Shown: positions 16,942 to 26,681 of the stretch, in pieces
How the letters are laid out: every line of letters starts with the position of its first letter
Numbering within the stretch: the stretch's first letter is position 1
DNA from: Aeoliella sp052161615
GTDB taxonomy: Bacteria; Planctomycetota; Planctomycetia; Pirellulales; Lacipirellulaceae
Direction: 5' to 3'
Assembly: GCF_052161615.1 (NCBI RefSeq)
Contig: NZ_CP197417.1
Span: 3,224,001 to 3,288,000 of the forward strand
DNA length: 64,000 nt
The notes under the pieces: generated by a model
Told to the model about the DNA's origin: nothing
Database searches by the model: none
Seen by the model: the letters and a program-made list of their open reading frames with translations, nothing else
Program-made: the position numbers and the translations under genes

Positions 16942-18600
16942 TTATTCCAACACTTGGCCATCGGCCACCAGCCGCTGGCGAAGCCGATCATACGGCAAGT
17001 CTTGAACGGCCACGTCTTCGTCGATCGCCATGACGGCGGCCGTCGCAGCGCTCTGGCCGAGGACCATGAACACGGGCTCCATGCGGATCGAACCAAACGC
17101 GATGTGGCTACTACTCACGCACACGGGCACCAGCAAATTGTCGCACTCGCCTCGCTTGGGAACGAGCGAGCCGTAGGAAATGGAGTACGGACCGCGAGTA
17201 CTCGCTCCGATGTCCCCTTCATTCTGGACATACCCTTCGGGCGTGACATAACGCTGAACGTTGTGCGAATCCATGCCGTACGACCCCATGCCAACGGAGT
17301 TCGTGATGGGCTTGCGTTTCAGCAGCTCGTTTTCGGTCATCACCTCTTCACCCACCATGCGTCGTGCTTCGCGAACGTAAAGCTGATGGGGCCAGTGGCC
17401 GTTGTCGACGAACTCGTCCTTCGCCAGACCCCACCGGTTCATCTCCTGCCGCACTTCTTCGGGGACGCGGGGATCGGTGGCGATGAAGTACAACAGGCCC
17501 TTCTGGTACGCCTCGTGCTCCGCGATGATTTCGGCCCGGCGTTCGTAGCTCGCGTCGGGGTAGTCGTAGTTGAAGCCGATGTTATCGGTGCTGAAGGGAC
17601 CGTGGTTATTGGTGTCGGTCTTGCGGTTCGGCAGCGGGTCGAACTTCTCGAACGTCTCGTCCCAACCCGCCTCGTAGATGCGGGCGAGCAGCTCGTACTG
17701 CGCAGGGTCGTATCCTTTGGGCTTGGTGAATGGCACACGGTTGTCAGGATCGTCGGTCAGGCACATGCGAAAGCAGTACGCCTGCACGCGATGGTCCGCG
17801 GCGCCGTACTCACCAGGTGGATCGGCACTAATTCGCGGCAGCAGACCGCTCGTTGGATCCCCTGGCGTCACGTACGGATCGACGGGGCGATCGAGGTAGC
17901 CAAAGTGGTGGCGGTGGTGTAAAACGCCGACCTGCACGCCATTCCATTCTTCGTTGTAGGTATCACGCGACTCGCGTCCAACGGCGTAAGTCACTCCGGC
18001 GGCGGCCATCAAATCGCCTTCGTAGGTGGCGTCGATGAACATCTGCCCTTCGTACCTGGTGCCATCGAGTGTGGTGAGCGCCACGATTCGCGAGCCCTTC
18101 TTCTCCACGCCTTTCTCGCGGTCCAGGAGCGCCCCGCGAACTACCGGCACTCCTTCCTGTTCCACCCAGTCGTCGTAGATCTTCTCGGCCACGTGCGGCT
18201 CGAAGAGCCAAGCGGATGGCGCGGGATGCAATTCGGTAGCGGGTTCGAAACCCCGCTCGCCGTACGCCTCGCGCGTCTGCTGTTTCCAGGCTTTAGGGTC
18301 GTCGTACGCCTGAGCGACTCGGGCGTAGAACTCTCGGGCGAGGCCGCCCACTTTCTCCTTGCGCCCGCTGTCGGTCCAGCCCAGGCCACCGCTAGTGAGC
18401 CCGCCTAAGTGTTTGTCGGGGCTAACCAGAACAACGCTCTTGCCCATCGCCTTGGCTTGAAGCGCCGCGGTCACGGCACCACTAGTTCCGCCGTAGACCA
18501 CGACATCGTAACGTCTCGCGGATTCGTCCGCTCGCGATGGCGTCGCCAACGGGCCGAGGGCGAGGGTGAGAATGGCCAGGGCTAAAGTTTGTTTCTTCAT
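16942..18600 (-). CDS. Secreted FAD-dependent oxidoreductase (short form)
   Basis: 552 residues with a signal peptide (MKKQTLALAILTLALGPLATPSRA). FAD-binding fold at YDVVVYGGTSGAVTAALQAKAMG, with the family block MFIDATYEGDLMAAAGVTYAVGRES. It belongs to the same family as the two long flavoproteins in this run but stops after the catalytic part, without the PKD-like and golvesin-like domains, so it probably derives from a different branch rather than a recent duplication. The downstream dehydrogenase starts 69 nt later, the lipoprotein ends 48 nt upstream. Likely role: periplasmic oxidation of a carbohydrate-derived substrate, by inference. Confidence 0.88.
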   Translation of the reverse strand: MKKQTLALAILTLALGPLATPSRADESARRYDVVVYGGTSGAVTAALQAKAMGKSVVLVSPDKHLGGLTSGGLGWTDSGRKEKVGGLAREFYARVAQAYDDPKAWKQQTREAYGERGFEPATELHPAPSAWLFEPHVAEKIYDDWVEQEGVPVVRGALLDREKGVEKKGSRIVALTTLDGTRYEGQMFIDATYEGDLMAAAGVTYAVGRESRDTYNEEWNGVQVGVLHHRHHFGYLDRPVDPYVTPGDPTSGLLPRISADPPGEYGAADHRVQAYCFRMCLTDDPDNRVPFTKPKGYDPAQYELLARIYEAGWDETFEKFDPLPNRKTDTNNHGPFSTDNIGFNYDYPDASYERRAEIIAEHEAYQKGLLYFIATDPRVPEEVRQEMNRWGLAKDEFVDNGHWPHQLYVREARRMVGEEVMTENELLKRKPITNSVGMGSYGMDSHNVQRYVTPEGYVQNEGDIGASTRGPYSISYGSLVPKRGECDNLLVPVCVSSSHIAFGSIRMEPVFMVLGQSAATAAVMAIDEDVAVQDLPYDRLRQRLVADGQVLE

Positions 18601-18648
18601 AACACACGCTGATGCAAGCAAAAGGGGCGAGGAGTTCTCGACGACGAC

Positions 18649-19074
18649 TCAGACCTCGGGTACAGGGAGCGTGCTCTTTACGGACGACGCAGGGATCGCA
18701 ATTTCCGCCGTGTAATCGTCGTTGGGGAGATCGAGTTCCAGCTTGTGGTTGATGTAAAGAATGTTGCCCGGCTTCTTCGGGTCGGGACCAACTTCGCCGC
18801 TAATAGTGAGTACGTGGGGTCCGCCAACCATCCCCTTGCCTGAATCAGCCGTGCTGAACTGTCCTTGCGTCACTCTGGCGAAAGCCTGCGGTCCCTTGTT
18901 CTGTTTCGCGATGTCGGGATCGAACACGACGACTCCCGAGGCGATCGGTTGCCCCTCGAAAGTCACGGTGCCATCGACATCGTGACGGACTGGTCCGTTG
19001 GATCGTCCGCATCCCGTAGTAAAGATAGCAAGCAAGACGAGGGATAGAACATGAGTGGGGAGCTTGGTCAACAT
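18649..19074 (-). CDS. Small lipoprotein with transthyretin/carboxypeptidase-regulatory-like fold
   Basis: 141-residue lipoprotein: signal peptide ending in the lipobox FTTGC, then a beta-sandwich-like domain beginning VDGTVTFEGQPIASGVVVFDPD. Many planctomycete genomes place such proteins directly after a DUF1559 gene, as here (35 nt gap), but no function has been assigned that I know of. The ATG has the whole signal peptide immediately behind it; starts further upstream add about 45 residues of unlikely composition. Confidence 0.82.
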   Translation of the reverse strand: MLTKLPTHVLSLVLLAIFTTGCGRSNGPVRHDVDGTVTFEGQPIASGVVVFDPDIAKQNKGPQAFARVTQGQFSTADSGKGMVGGPHVLTISGEVGPDPKKPGNILYINHKLELDLPNDDYTAEIAIPASSVKSTLPVPEV

Positions 19075-19109
19075 CGCTTTTTCTTGATGGATCACGCGGA
19101 CAGAGGGGG

Positions 19110-20000
19110 CTACTCGTTGATCTTGACTTCTTCGCCGTTGCGACTGGAAAGGCCCCGGTACAGGCCAATATCGATATCTTCGTTTATGAATCGTACACTC
19201 GCATCGCACATGGCGAAGTTGGCGCCACCGGGATGCTCGCTGCCGAAGGCCACGTCGTTGAACTGTGTCGCTACGCCGTTGATGGCATTGAAGACATTTT
19301 TCGAACCGACCACCGCCTTATTCTCGAACCCACGAAGCCATGCTCGGAAACAAGGGGCATCGTTCCAGGACAGTTCGCCAAGCAGTATGGTGTTGGACGT
19401 GCCATCGATAATGTCAGCGAATCGTGTTTTGGTATTCGCTCCAAGGACGCCTTGCACCGAGATTTCACCCTGGCTCCAGTCACTAACATTGGGTGCGGAA
19501 AGGACGTCGTAGTTGACACCAGTTTGCGGATTTTGTCCCTTCGGCCCCATGTTTCCGTAGTAGTGGAGGGTGAAGAGAGCGGTATTCGGCTGATTGACGG
19601 TTGTCCCACTAGGACAATGAAAGACTGGCACCCGCATCTCGTTCACCACAAGATTGTTGGTCTTAGAGTCGACCCAACTCCATGAATGCTTGAGATCAAC
19701 CAGATCCTGAAGGTTTTGCTGCTCCATGAACGGGAGCACAAACGCCGACCAAGCAAGGCGAGGGATGGCACCCTCACCCGTGCTCGCCACGCCCAGACCA
19801 CCAGCCGGCAATCGCTTGTAGGTGTCATGGTGGTTATGCAGAGCGATGCCCAGCTGCCGCATGTTGTTGAGGCACTGGCTGCGACGGGCGGCCTCCCGGG
19901 CCGCCTGAACGGCGGGCAGCAGCAGGGCAACCAGCACCCCGATGATGGCGATGACCACCAACAGTTCGACCAGAGTAAATGCGTTACGGCGTGACTTCAT
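19110..20000 (-). CDS. DUF1559 protein with prepilin-type N terminus
   Basis: 296 residues. The N terminus (RRNAFTLVELLVVIAIIGVLVALLLPAVQAARE) is a type IV prepilin-like signal with Phe after the cleavage region and Glu at +5, so a prepilin peptidase should process it. The DUF1559 body ends with the usual HPGGANFAMCDASVRFI block. The family is massively expanded in planctomycetes and almost a hallmark of the phylum; its members are pseudopilin-like, and their exact role is unclear. The ATG was chosen at the start of the prepilin signal. It sits between the first PEP-CTERM protein and the lipoprotein, a common planctomycete arrangement. Confidence 0.93.
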   Translation of the reverse strand: MKSRRNAFTLVELLVVIAIIGVLVALLLPAVQAAREAARRSQCLNNMRQLGIALHNHHDTYKRLPAGGLGVASTGEGAIPRLAWSAFVLPFMEQQNLQDLVDLKHSWSWVDSKTNNLVVNEMRVPVFHCPSGTTVNQPNTALFTLHYYGNMGPKGQNPQTGVNYDVLSAPNVSDWSQGEISVQGVLGANTKTRFADIIDGTSNTILLGELSWNDAPCFRAWLRGFENKAVVGSKNVFNAINGVATQFNDVAFGSEHPGGANFAMCDASVRFINEDIDIGLYRGLSSRNGEEVKINE

Positions 20001-20052
20001 GGATCGACATCCTAAAGTGCAGATTGGAAAAGACTGGATGACGCCAGCCCGT

Positions 20053-21606
20053 CTAGGCTTGGCGGCGCACCAAGAGCAAGAGTCCGCCCACCGCCAGCAG
20101 TAATACGGCCGAGGGTTCCGGCACAGTCGAAGTCGACAACATGGGCGTCGACTCGCCAAAGTTCGCCTTCCACTGATTGTACTGATCGGTGCCAATGGTG
20201 CCGCCGATCTCGTCGTTGGGCAGGGCAACCGTCGAGACGAGGTTGTCTCGCCAGACGGTGTAGTCGGCGAGATTCACCATGCCGTCGTTGTTATAGTCGC
20301 CCGCCAGCCCACCACTTCCGGGTAGCTGCGTGAGCGTTCCACCCAGTACGGTGCCCAAAATGCTACCGGATCGGTAGTAGAGATTGAGTCCGTTGAGGTC
20401 GAGTGTGCTACCCGCCGTTAAGTTGAGCTGGTCGACGTAGAGCGCCTGCGGGGTAGCTTCAGGGCCACCATTCAGCAGTAGGTCGGAAAGCTTCAAGTTG
20501 CCGATCGTCGCACCCTGTCCAATCGTTAGCCCGCCCAGGGCGAAGTTATTCGTGTAGCCCTCTTCGACGGCACCCATATCAGCACCGGCGATTTCGAATA
20601 GCCCTGCTTGCGCCCCAGCGAGGTCGCTACCGGCGAAGACAAAAGTCGTATTCGACAGCTCTGCCAAGCGGGTAGCGTTTGCGATGTCCAAGCTGTTCTG
20701 GTGATAGACGTTCATGTTGAAGAACGGGCTCTCAGTATCCAGGATCAAGGAGCCGGTACTGGCCGTGAACTTCACCACGCTACCGGGCACAGCTTCCCAG
20801 TAGGTATTGTTTCCCAGCGACAAGCTAGCTCGCACCGTGACGTCCGCAGCGGCGTCCGTTATTCGAAACTTGGCTTCGTTGCTACCTCCGATCGACATCG
20901 CGAGCGTGTCCAGCTTAGCGCTGCCGATCTCGTAGAGCGCGGTACCTGCGCCGGCGCTCGGAAAACCAACGTAGGTGGTCTGGGCCACAATGACTTCACC
21001 GCCCGTCTGGAATACCTTGCCGAACGGGTCACGGGTGGGAAGAGTGGAGTTCGAGGCACCCTGCATCACCGAGAAGTTGGTGCCGACGTTAATCTTACCC
21101 CCGGACAAATTGATGGTGGCTTGGCCATCCCGTTCAAACACACCAACCCGAAGTGCTGCTCCGACACTGAACTCACCCGCGCTGACGTTTAGTACGGCTG
21201 TTCCGAAGCGACCGAGGTCAGTGGCTTGGGTACCGGTATAGCTGAGCGTTCCGCCGGTGACGTTGATGGTCACATCGGACCCCAGTCCACCGGCGATCTG
21301 TGATGCACCGCCGTCGAGCAGAAGCGAGCCGCCCGTGGCGACTTCCATCGAGCCGCCAGAATTGGTATTCGCACCGAAGAGTATCCGGTCGGCCACCACG
21401 CTGCTGTCTACCAGAATCATCCCGCCGTTGGTAAGGCGGGCGGTGTCATCGGCGGTGGGGACTACGCCTCCTCCCCAGTTTGTCGTGTCGCTCCAGTTTC
21501 CAACGCCGCTGGCAACGGACCTGGACCAACTGATGTCGGCTGCCTTTGCAGACATGGCTTGGCAAGCCAGCAGGGACATTGCCCCAACAAGCAATAAGCG
21601 GAACAT
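20053..21606 (-). CDS. PEP-CTERM surface protein with dockerin-like segment (first gene of the glycan operon)
   Basis: 517 residues: signal peptide (MFRLLLVGAMSLLACQAMSAKA), a long beta-repeat body, a dockerin-like calcium-loop segment (GDYNNDGMVNLADYTVWRDNL) near residue 430, and a PEP-CTERM sorting signal (VPEPSAVLLL then VRRQA). It is paralogous to the PEP-CTERM protein at the far end of this run, mainly in the N-terminal SW/W repeat start and the LDLNGLNLYYRSG block. A surface or extracellular carbohydrate-binding role is plausible. No strong ribosome site precedes the ATG. It opens the minus-strand run of twelve genes. Confidence 0.9.
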   Translation of the reverse strand: MFRLLLVGAMSLLACQAMSAKAADISWSRSVASGVGNWSDTTNWGGGVVPTADDTARLTNGGMILVDSSVVADRILFGANTNSGGSMEVATGGSLLLDGGASQIAGGLGSDVTINVTGGTLSYTGTQATDLGRFGTAVLNVSAGEFSVGAALRVGVFERDGQATINLSGGKINVGTNFSVMQGASNSTLPTRDPFGKVFQTGGEVIVAQTTYVGFPSAGAGTALYEIGSAKLDTLAMSIGGSNEAKFRITDAAADVTVRASLSLGNNTYWEAVPGSVVKFTASTGSLILDTESPFFNMNVYHQNSLDIANATRLAELSNTTFVFAGSDLAGAQAGLFEIAGADMGAVEEGYTNNFALGGLTIGQGATIGNLKLSDLLLNGGPEATPQALYVDQLNLTAGSTLDLNGLNLYYRSGSILGTVLGGTLTQLPGSGGLAGDYNNDGMVNLADYTVWRDNLVSTVALPNDEIGGTIGTDQYNQWKANFGESTPMLSTSTVPEPSAVLLLAVGGLLLLVRRQA

Positions 21607-21912
21607 TTACTACGCGCCTGTGCTCCCTGGATCTGCCTCTTCGCGCGGCAATTACTACAAGCGGGTCGACGTCCTGATACCCGGGAGTCACTGGATCGAT
21701 CAGTCGGTCGCAGCCGCACGCGAGGCGTGGCATTAGAAGCGGATGAGCCATGAGTCGCCAACGAGTGGCGGTCATTAAACTTCAACATATCCGCTCGGCA
21801 TATGACGCCAAATGTCCGAGGAACTTGTTGGCACGTTTTTGCGTATCTCCGCGGCCACCCCCCAACGCCTACGGACTGCGCAACTCCGCAACGCGAGGCT
21901 TTTCGAGGGCCC
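21607..21912. other. Intergenic region between the efflux pump gene and the glycan operon
   Basis: About 306 nt without a convincing gene. It must hold the 3' end of the efflux operon and the promoter of the PEP-CTERM gene. Only a 5-bp hairpin (CGCCA-ACGAG-TGGCG at 21756-21770) was seen; no clear -35/-10 pair, which would be expected if an ECF sigma factor drives the operon. Confidence 0.4.
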
Positions 21913-24900
21913 TTATCGAAGGCTATCGCGGTCTTCTCCCTCTTTTGCTTCGTAGTCCATCCATATTGCCGCCTCATCCTGTTTGCCCACAACGCGGCTT
22001 GCCGAGTGGATGCCAAGCTTCCAGAAGAGCGCGGGGCGCACGAGGAACTCGAGCGCCGTGCTCGTCAGCAGGCCGCCGATGATGACCGTGGCCACGGGAT
22101 AAAGGATCTCCTTCCCCGGCTCTCCAGCCGCCATGGCGAGTGGCAGTAGCCCGATGCCAGAGGACAACGCGGTCATCAGCACAGGCGCTAGGCGGTCCTT
22201 GCCGGCTCGTACGAGCATCTCCTCGGTCCACGACTCTCCTTCACACTCCACCAGATGCAGATAATGATTGATCAATAGGATGCCATTCCGCGACGCAATG
22301 CCGCAGAGCGAGATGAAGCCCACCATGCTAGCGATGGTGAGCGTCTGGCCCGTGAGGTACAGCGATGCCACGCTGCCGATGAACGCCATCGGTAGAGCCA
22401 CCATCACTTGCAGCGCCAAGTTCGCCGAGCGGAACATCTTGTAGAGCAGTAGGAACATGGCGATGAGAGACACCACAAACAAGATGCCTATGGTCCGGGA
22501 TGCCGACTGCTGGCTCTCGAACTGACCACCGAACTCCATAAAGTAGCCAGGTGGCAGTTCGGCTTCGATCGGCTTCAGCCGCGACTTGATGTCGTTCACC
22601 ACGTCGACCAACCCCCGCCCGCTGACGTTGCATTGCACCACGATCCGCCGGCGAACTTGCTCCCGATTGACGGTGTTTGGTCCGGTGGACTTATAGATAC
22701 TGGCTACGTCTTCCAGTTTTGCGGTACCTCCCTCGGGAAGGTCAATCCGCATTCGACGAAGGGCAGCGACGTCCTCACGGAACTCATCGCCCAGTCGAAC
22801 CACGAGGTCGAAGGTTCGCTGCCCGTCGAGCACCTGCGACACGACCTGGCCCTGCATGGCGGTATCGACAAACTGATTGATGTCGCTGCGCCTAAGGCCG
22901 AGTTGCTTGAGGCTTTCGCCATCCGCCTCGATCCGCAACTGAGGTATCTCGACTTGCTGCTCAAGCTGCAGGTCGCGGATCCCAGGTACATCCGCAATCG
23001 CGTTCTTAATCCCTTCCGCTTGGCGGCGGAGTTCTTCAAGATCGTCTCCGTAAAGTTTGATAGCCACCTGAGCCTTCACGCCCGACAGCATGTGCGAGAT
23101 AAGGTGGCCGAGTGGCTGCTCGACTGCGAACACGATGTCCTTGTTCGCCTCCAATATCTCGTGGATTTCGTCAATAACTTCTTCGCGGGATCGATCGCTC
23201 TTGGGGTCGACCGTCGCGACGAACTCCGTTACGTTCACGCCTTCGGCATGCTCGTCGAGCTCGGCGCGTCCTGTCTTGCGGACGATGGATACCAGGTCGT
23301 CCATCGCCGCGAGCTGTTGCTCGACGCGGGATGCGACGTTGTTAGAAGTGGCCAGCGAAGCGCCCGGGGGCTGCAGCACGTTGATCTGCACGGCACCTTC
23401 GTTAAATGGTGGCAGAAAGTCGCGCTCCAACTGCAGTAATCCCACAGCAGCAATCGCCACCATCGCCGTCGCGAGACCCAAGATCGGCCACGACAACCGC
23501 ACACTGGCGCGAATTGCCACGTCCGCAATCGATTTGAGCACGCGCAATAGCGGTCCGTCCTTCTCCTCGCCCACGTGTTTGCTGCCATGTAGCAACCAAA
23601 AGCTGAGTACAGGCGTCACGGTTAGCGACACCAGCAGCGATGCCACCAGCGATACGATGTAGGCCACCCCCATCGGGCGGAAAAGTTGGCCCTCCATGCC
23701 GGAAAGTGCAAATAGCGGCAGGAACACCAGCACCACAATCGCCGTTCCGTAGACGATCGAGTTGCGGATCTCGACGCTCGCCTCGTACACTACGCGAAGG
23801 GGGTTTCTCGGTTGCGAAGCGGCGCGGTTCTCGCGAAGCCGGCGGAAGATATTCTCCACGTCCACAATCGCATCGTCCACCAACTCGCCAATCGCGACGG
23901 CCAGGCCACCAAGGGTCATGGTGTTTACCGACAGTCCGAAAAGTGCGAATACGATGGCCGTGATTGCTATTGAAAGCGGAATTGCGGTGAGGGTGATCAA
24001 CGTAATCCGCAGGTTCATGAGGAATAGGAACAGAATTATCACCACCAGAATCGCGCCGTCTCGCAATGCCTCGGTGACGTTGTCGATCGCGAGGTCGATG
24101 AACTCGCGCTGCTGGTACAGCTCGGGAAGCAACCGCACGTCTTGCGGTAGCGAGGAGGCGATTGCTTTGAGTGCCTCGGTTACGAGCCGAGTCACTTCGC
24201 GCGTGTCTGCCTGGGGTTGCTTGAGAACGGTTAGCACGACCGCCGGCCCCCCCGCCATAGTGCCGTCCTCGGCACGTGCGAATGCTGCGCTGTCACCTCT
24301 TTTCACCTGCGGGCCTTCGACGATGTCGGCTACTTGCCCCAAGGTAATTGACTGCCCATCCCGATGTCGGACGACGATATCTGAAATCTCGGCAATCGTC
24401 CGAACGCGGCCAATGGAGCGAACGAGGAACTCCTCTGGGCCTTGATTGTCTAAGTAGCCGCCGGCCGTGTTCTCGTTGCTTTCTTTGAGTGCCTGGCTAA
24501 CCTCGCTCAGCGTCACACCGTACTGCACCAAGCGATCGGGGTCGACCAGCACCTGAAACTGCTTTCGCTGTCCACCCATCACGATCACTTGCGACACGCC
24601 AGGGATCGTCAAAAGTCGCTGCCGGACTACCCAGTCGGCCTCGGTGCGAAGCTGCATCGGCGTCGTCTCGCCATCCGCGACCATACCGATCATCATGATT
24701 TGCCCCATGATGGACGAGATCGGCATCAACTGCGGGCGAACACCTCGCGGTAGCGAGTCGGAGGCGATAGCAAGCCGCTCGGCAACCACTTGGCGATCGA
24801 CATAAATGTCGGTCCCCCAGTCGAACTCGACGTAGATCACCGATAGTCCGATGCCCGAAGACGAGCGAACTGCTTCGACTCCCGTTGCCCCGTTGAGCAC

Positions 24901-25113
24901 TGACTCCAGCGGGAACGTTACGAGCGCCTCAACCTCCTCGGGAGCCATGCCAGGAGCTTCGGTCATAACGACGACGCGAGGTCGGTTCAGGTCAGGAAAC
25001 ACGTCGATGGGAAGTTGCATCGCCTGCCAAGTGCCGTAGCCCATGACGAACAAGGCGACGGCAATCACGAGCAGTCGGTTCTGCAGCGAAAATCGAATAA
25101 TGGCGTTTAGCAT
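21913..25113 (-). CDS. Heavy-metal efflux RND pump (CusA/CzcA family)
   Basis: 1066-residue inner-membrane proton antiporter of the HME-RND family, exporting a metal cation with the adaptor encoded just upstream. First membrane helix near residue 12 (LLVIAVALFVMGYG), large porter loops, and the TM4 motif GGLAVAIGELVDDAIVDVEN, which retains the paired Asp and Glu of the proton relay and resembles the group often linked to divalent ions such as nickel rather than the copper/silver type; this is a motif judgement only. The ATG has AGGAGG 11 nt upstream, and the adaptor stop lies 19 nt before. No TolC-like outer-membrane gene is in the cluster. Confidence 0.93.
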   Translation of the reverse strand: MLNAIIRFSLQNRLLVIAVALFVMGYGTWQAMQLPIDVFPDLNRPRVVVMTEAPGMAPEEVEALVTFPLESVLNGATGVEAVRSSSGIGLSVIYVEFDWGTDIYVDRQVVAERLAIASDSLPRGVRPQLMPISSIMGQIMMIGMVADGETTPMQLRTEADWVVRQRLLTIPGVSQVIVMGGQRKQFQVLVDPDRLVQYGVTLSEVSQALKESNENTAGGYLDNQGPEEFLVRSIGRVRTIAEISDIVVRHRDGQSITLGQVADIVEGPQVKRGDSAAFARAEDGTMAGGPAVVLTVLKQPQADTREVTRLVTEALKAIASSLPQDVRLLPELYQQREFIDLAIDNVTEALRDGAILVVIILFLFLMNLRITLITLTAIPLSIAITAIVFALFGLSVNTMTLGGLAVAIGELVDDAIVDVENIFRRLRENRAASQPRNPLRVVYEASVEIRNSIVYGTAIVVLVFLPLFALSGMEGQLFRPMGVAYIVSLVASLLVSLTVTPVLSFWLLHGSKHVGEEKDGPLLRVLKSIADVAIRASVRLSWPILGLATAMVAIAAVGLLQLERDFLPPFNEGAVQINVLQPPGASLATSNNVASRVEQQLAAMDDLVSIVRKTGRAELDEHAEGVNVTEFVATVDPKSDRSREEVIDEIHEILEANKDIVFAVEQPLGHLISHMLSGVKAQVAIKLYGDDLEELRRQAEGIKNAIADVPGIRDLQLEQQVEIPQLRIEADGESLKQLGLRRSDINQFVDTAMQGQVVSQVLDGQRTFDLVVRLGDEFREDVAALRRMRIDLPEGGTAKLEDVASIYKSTGPNTVNREQVRRRIVVQCNVSGRGLVDVVNDIKSRLKPIEAELPPGYFMEFGGQFESQQSASRTIGILFVVSLIAMFLLLYKMFRSANLALQVMVALPMAFIGSVASLYLTGQTLTIASMVGFISLCGIASRNGILLINHYLHLVECEGESWTEEMLVRAGKDRLAPVLMTALSSGIGLLPLAMAAGEPGKEILYPVATVIIGGLLTSTALEFLVRPALFWKLGIHSASRVVGKQDEAAIWMDYEAKEGEDRDSLR

Positions 25114-25132
25114 AGTAGATGGGCCTCCTTGC

Positions 25133-26515
25133 CTAGTGGTTGTGTCCCGCGTGGGGGTCGATCGCACCACCCGACTGGTTCTTGAGGGCCAAGTGAATTT
25201 GATAGGCACCGCGTCCCGCGATGAAGTCGCCCTTAAACAGGGAGCCATCGTCCGCAATCACCACACTATCGCGGTCGCGATACTCTACATGGACGGGAAC
25301 TTGTTCGAATCGATCGCCATGCTGGCGATATACGTACGCCTCGGCACCCTCGTCCACGACGGCTGCTACAGGCACAACGAGCCGGTTTTTCCAAGTTTCG
25401 ACGGGCACTCGAAGTTGCAGACGCTGGCCTGGCTTGAACGCCCATTCGAGGAACCTCTTGCCATTGCCTGATGCCTTGTCGAGTGCCACCGAGTTCGGCA
25501 GTCGGACGTACACCTTGAACGCGCGCGACACCGGATCGATCTCGCTCGCGACGTACAAGATCTCCAGTCCCTTCAGCTGCTCGCCACTTCCGGATTTGTC
25601 GAGCAGCGTGGCGGACACCTCCCGGCTGTCTTGGGCAGCACTGCGAATCGCCGCGGCGTCGTCTTCGAACGCCAGGGCCTCGATGTGCAGTTCACAGTGA
25701 TCGGCTAGCACCGCGAGTTCGCGGCCGATTTCGACGAGCTCCCCTCGCGCCACAGCCAGTCGCTGAAGCGTAAACAGATGGGGGCCCTCGCACGCTTCAT
25801 CCGCGTCGCCATGCTCGGGGGTGCGAATGATAATGTTTTGAAACAACTGGCCCGTGGAGCGGACCGATTCGACCTGCTCGGCCGTCATGCCGTGGAGCAA
25901 CATCGCCTGCTCGGCCGCACGCAGGGCCACGTCGAGCTTCTGCTTTTCGTACTCCTGGTCGAGTATTCGCTTGCCCGCGACCACGCCTTCGCCCAGCGCG
26001 CGGAGCCGGCTCAGCTCTTTATTCACCACATCGAGCGTTGCGAGCGATTCGAGAAACTCGCGCTGCGCGGAAACCAAGTCCTCGTGCGTCAGTCGCATCT
26101 CGAACAGCGGGTCGCCGGAATCAACGGCCTCACCCGTGACGCGGAAAATATTCGTCACCACTCCGGTCATGGGGGCGGTGATGTGGACCTGCGATCGGCC
26201 CGGCCGTTCGACCACCATCGCCGGCAGCGTCAACTGCCGAGTGTGATCGCCAAAGGCAATGGTGTAAGGCTCGTAACCAATGTTGCTGAGTGCCTGCGAA
26301 CTAAGTTCAATCTCCCGTCCCTCGCCATGATCGTGGCCAGCGTGGTCATGCCCTTCATGGTCGTGGCCGTGATCGTCGACTTCGGTTGGTTCCTTAGGGG
26401 CAACGGCGCTATCTGGAATCCAGCGATCACGCGTGGCGTAGGCGAGCACTCCCAGCGTGGCTAACACCACAGCAAGGCCCAACCAAACGAATTGACTTCT
26501 ATAAGGAGCGGACAT
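25133..26515 (-). CDS. His-rich efflux RND periplasmic adaptor subunit
   Basis: 460-residue membrane-fusion (HlyD-type) adaptor linking the pump to an outer-membrane channel. After a membrane anchor (FVWLGLAVVLATLGVLAYA) comes a His-rich stretch (DDHGHDHEGHDHAGHDHGEG), then the barrel-sandwich/hairpin region with coiled-coil heptads around residues 170-240. The protein ends GGAIDPHAGHNH, so metal-binding His clusters occur at both ends. The ATG is preferred over upstream starts, which add a Ser/Arg-rich tail without a membrane segment. It lies 166 nt after the small His-rich gene and 19 nt before the pump gene. Confidence 0.93.
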   Translation of the reverse strand: MSAPYRSQFVWLGLAVVLATLGVLAYATRDRWIPDSAVAPKEPTEVDDHGHDHEGHDHAGHDHGEGREIELSSQALSNIGYEPYTIAFGDHTRQLTLPAMVVERPGRSQVHITAPMTGVVTNIFRVTGEAVDSGDPLFEMRLTHEDLVSAQREFLESLATLDVVNKELSRLRALGEGVVAGKRILDQEYEKQKLDVALRAAEQAMLLHGMTAEQVESVRSTGQLFQNIIIRTPEHGDADEACEGPHLFTLQRLAVARGELVEIGRELAVLADHCELHIEALAFEDDAAAIRSAAQDSREVSATLLDKSGSGEQLKGLEILYVASEIDPVSRAFKVYVRLPNSVALDKASGNGKRFLEWAFKPGQRLQLRVPVETWKNRLVVPVAAVVDEGAEAYVYRQHGDRFEQVPVHVEYRDRDSVVIADDGSLFKGDFIAGRGAYQIHLALKNQSGGAIDPHAGHNH

Positions 26516-26681
26516 GGGGTGTATCCTGAGGCTGCAACGATGGCAGAACGCGAAAATAGAAGAACCTGCCGCTAGGCGACTCGACGAGCGGAAGCGGACT
26601 GACCAACAGGTCAAATGGAAGCTCCGCTAGATAGGCCGCGAACGATTGCCACGGCGGACGGAACTTCAAAGTTGAGTCAAC

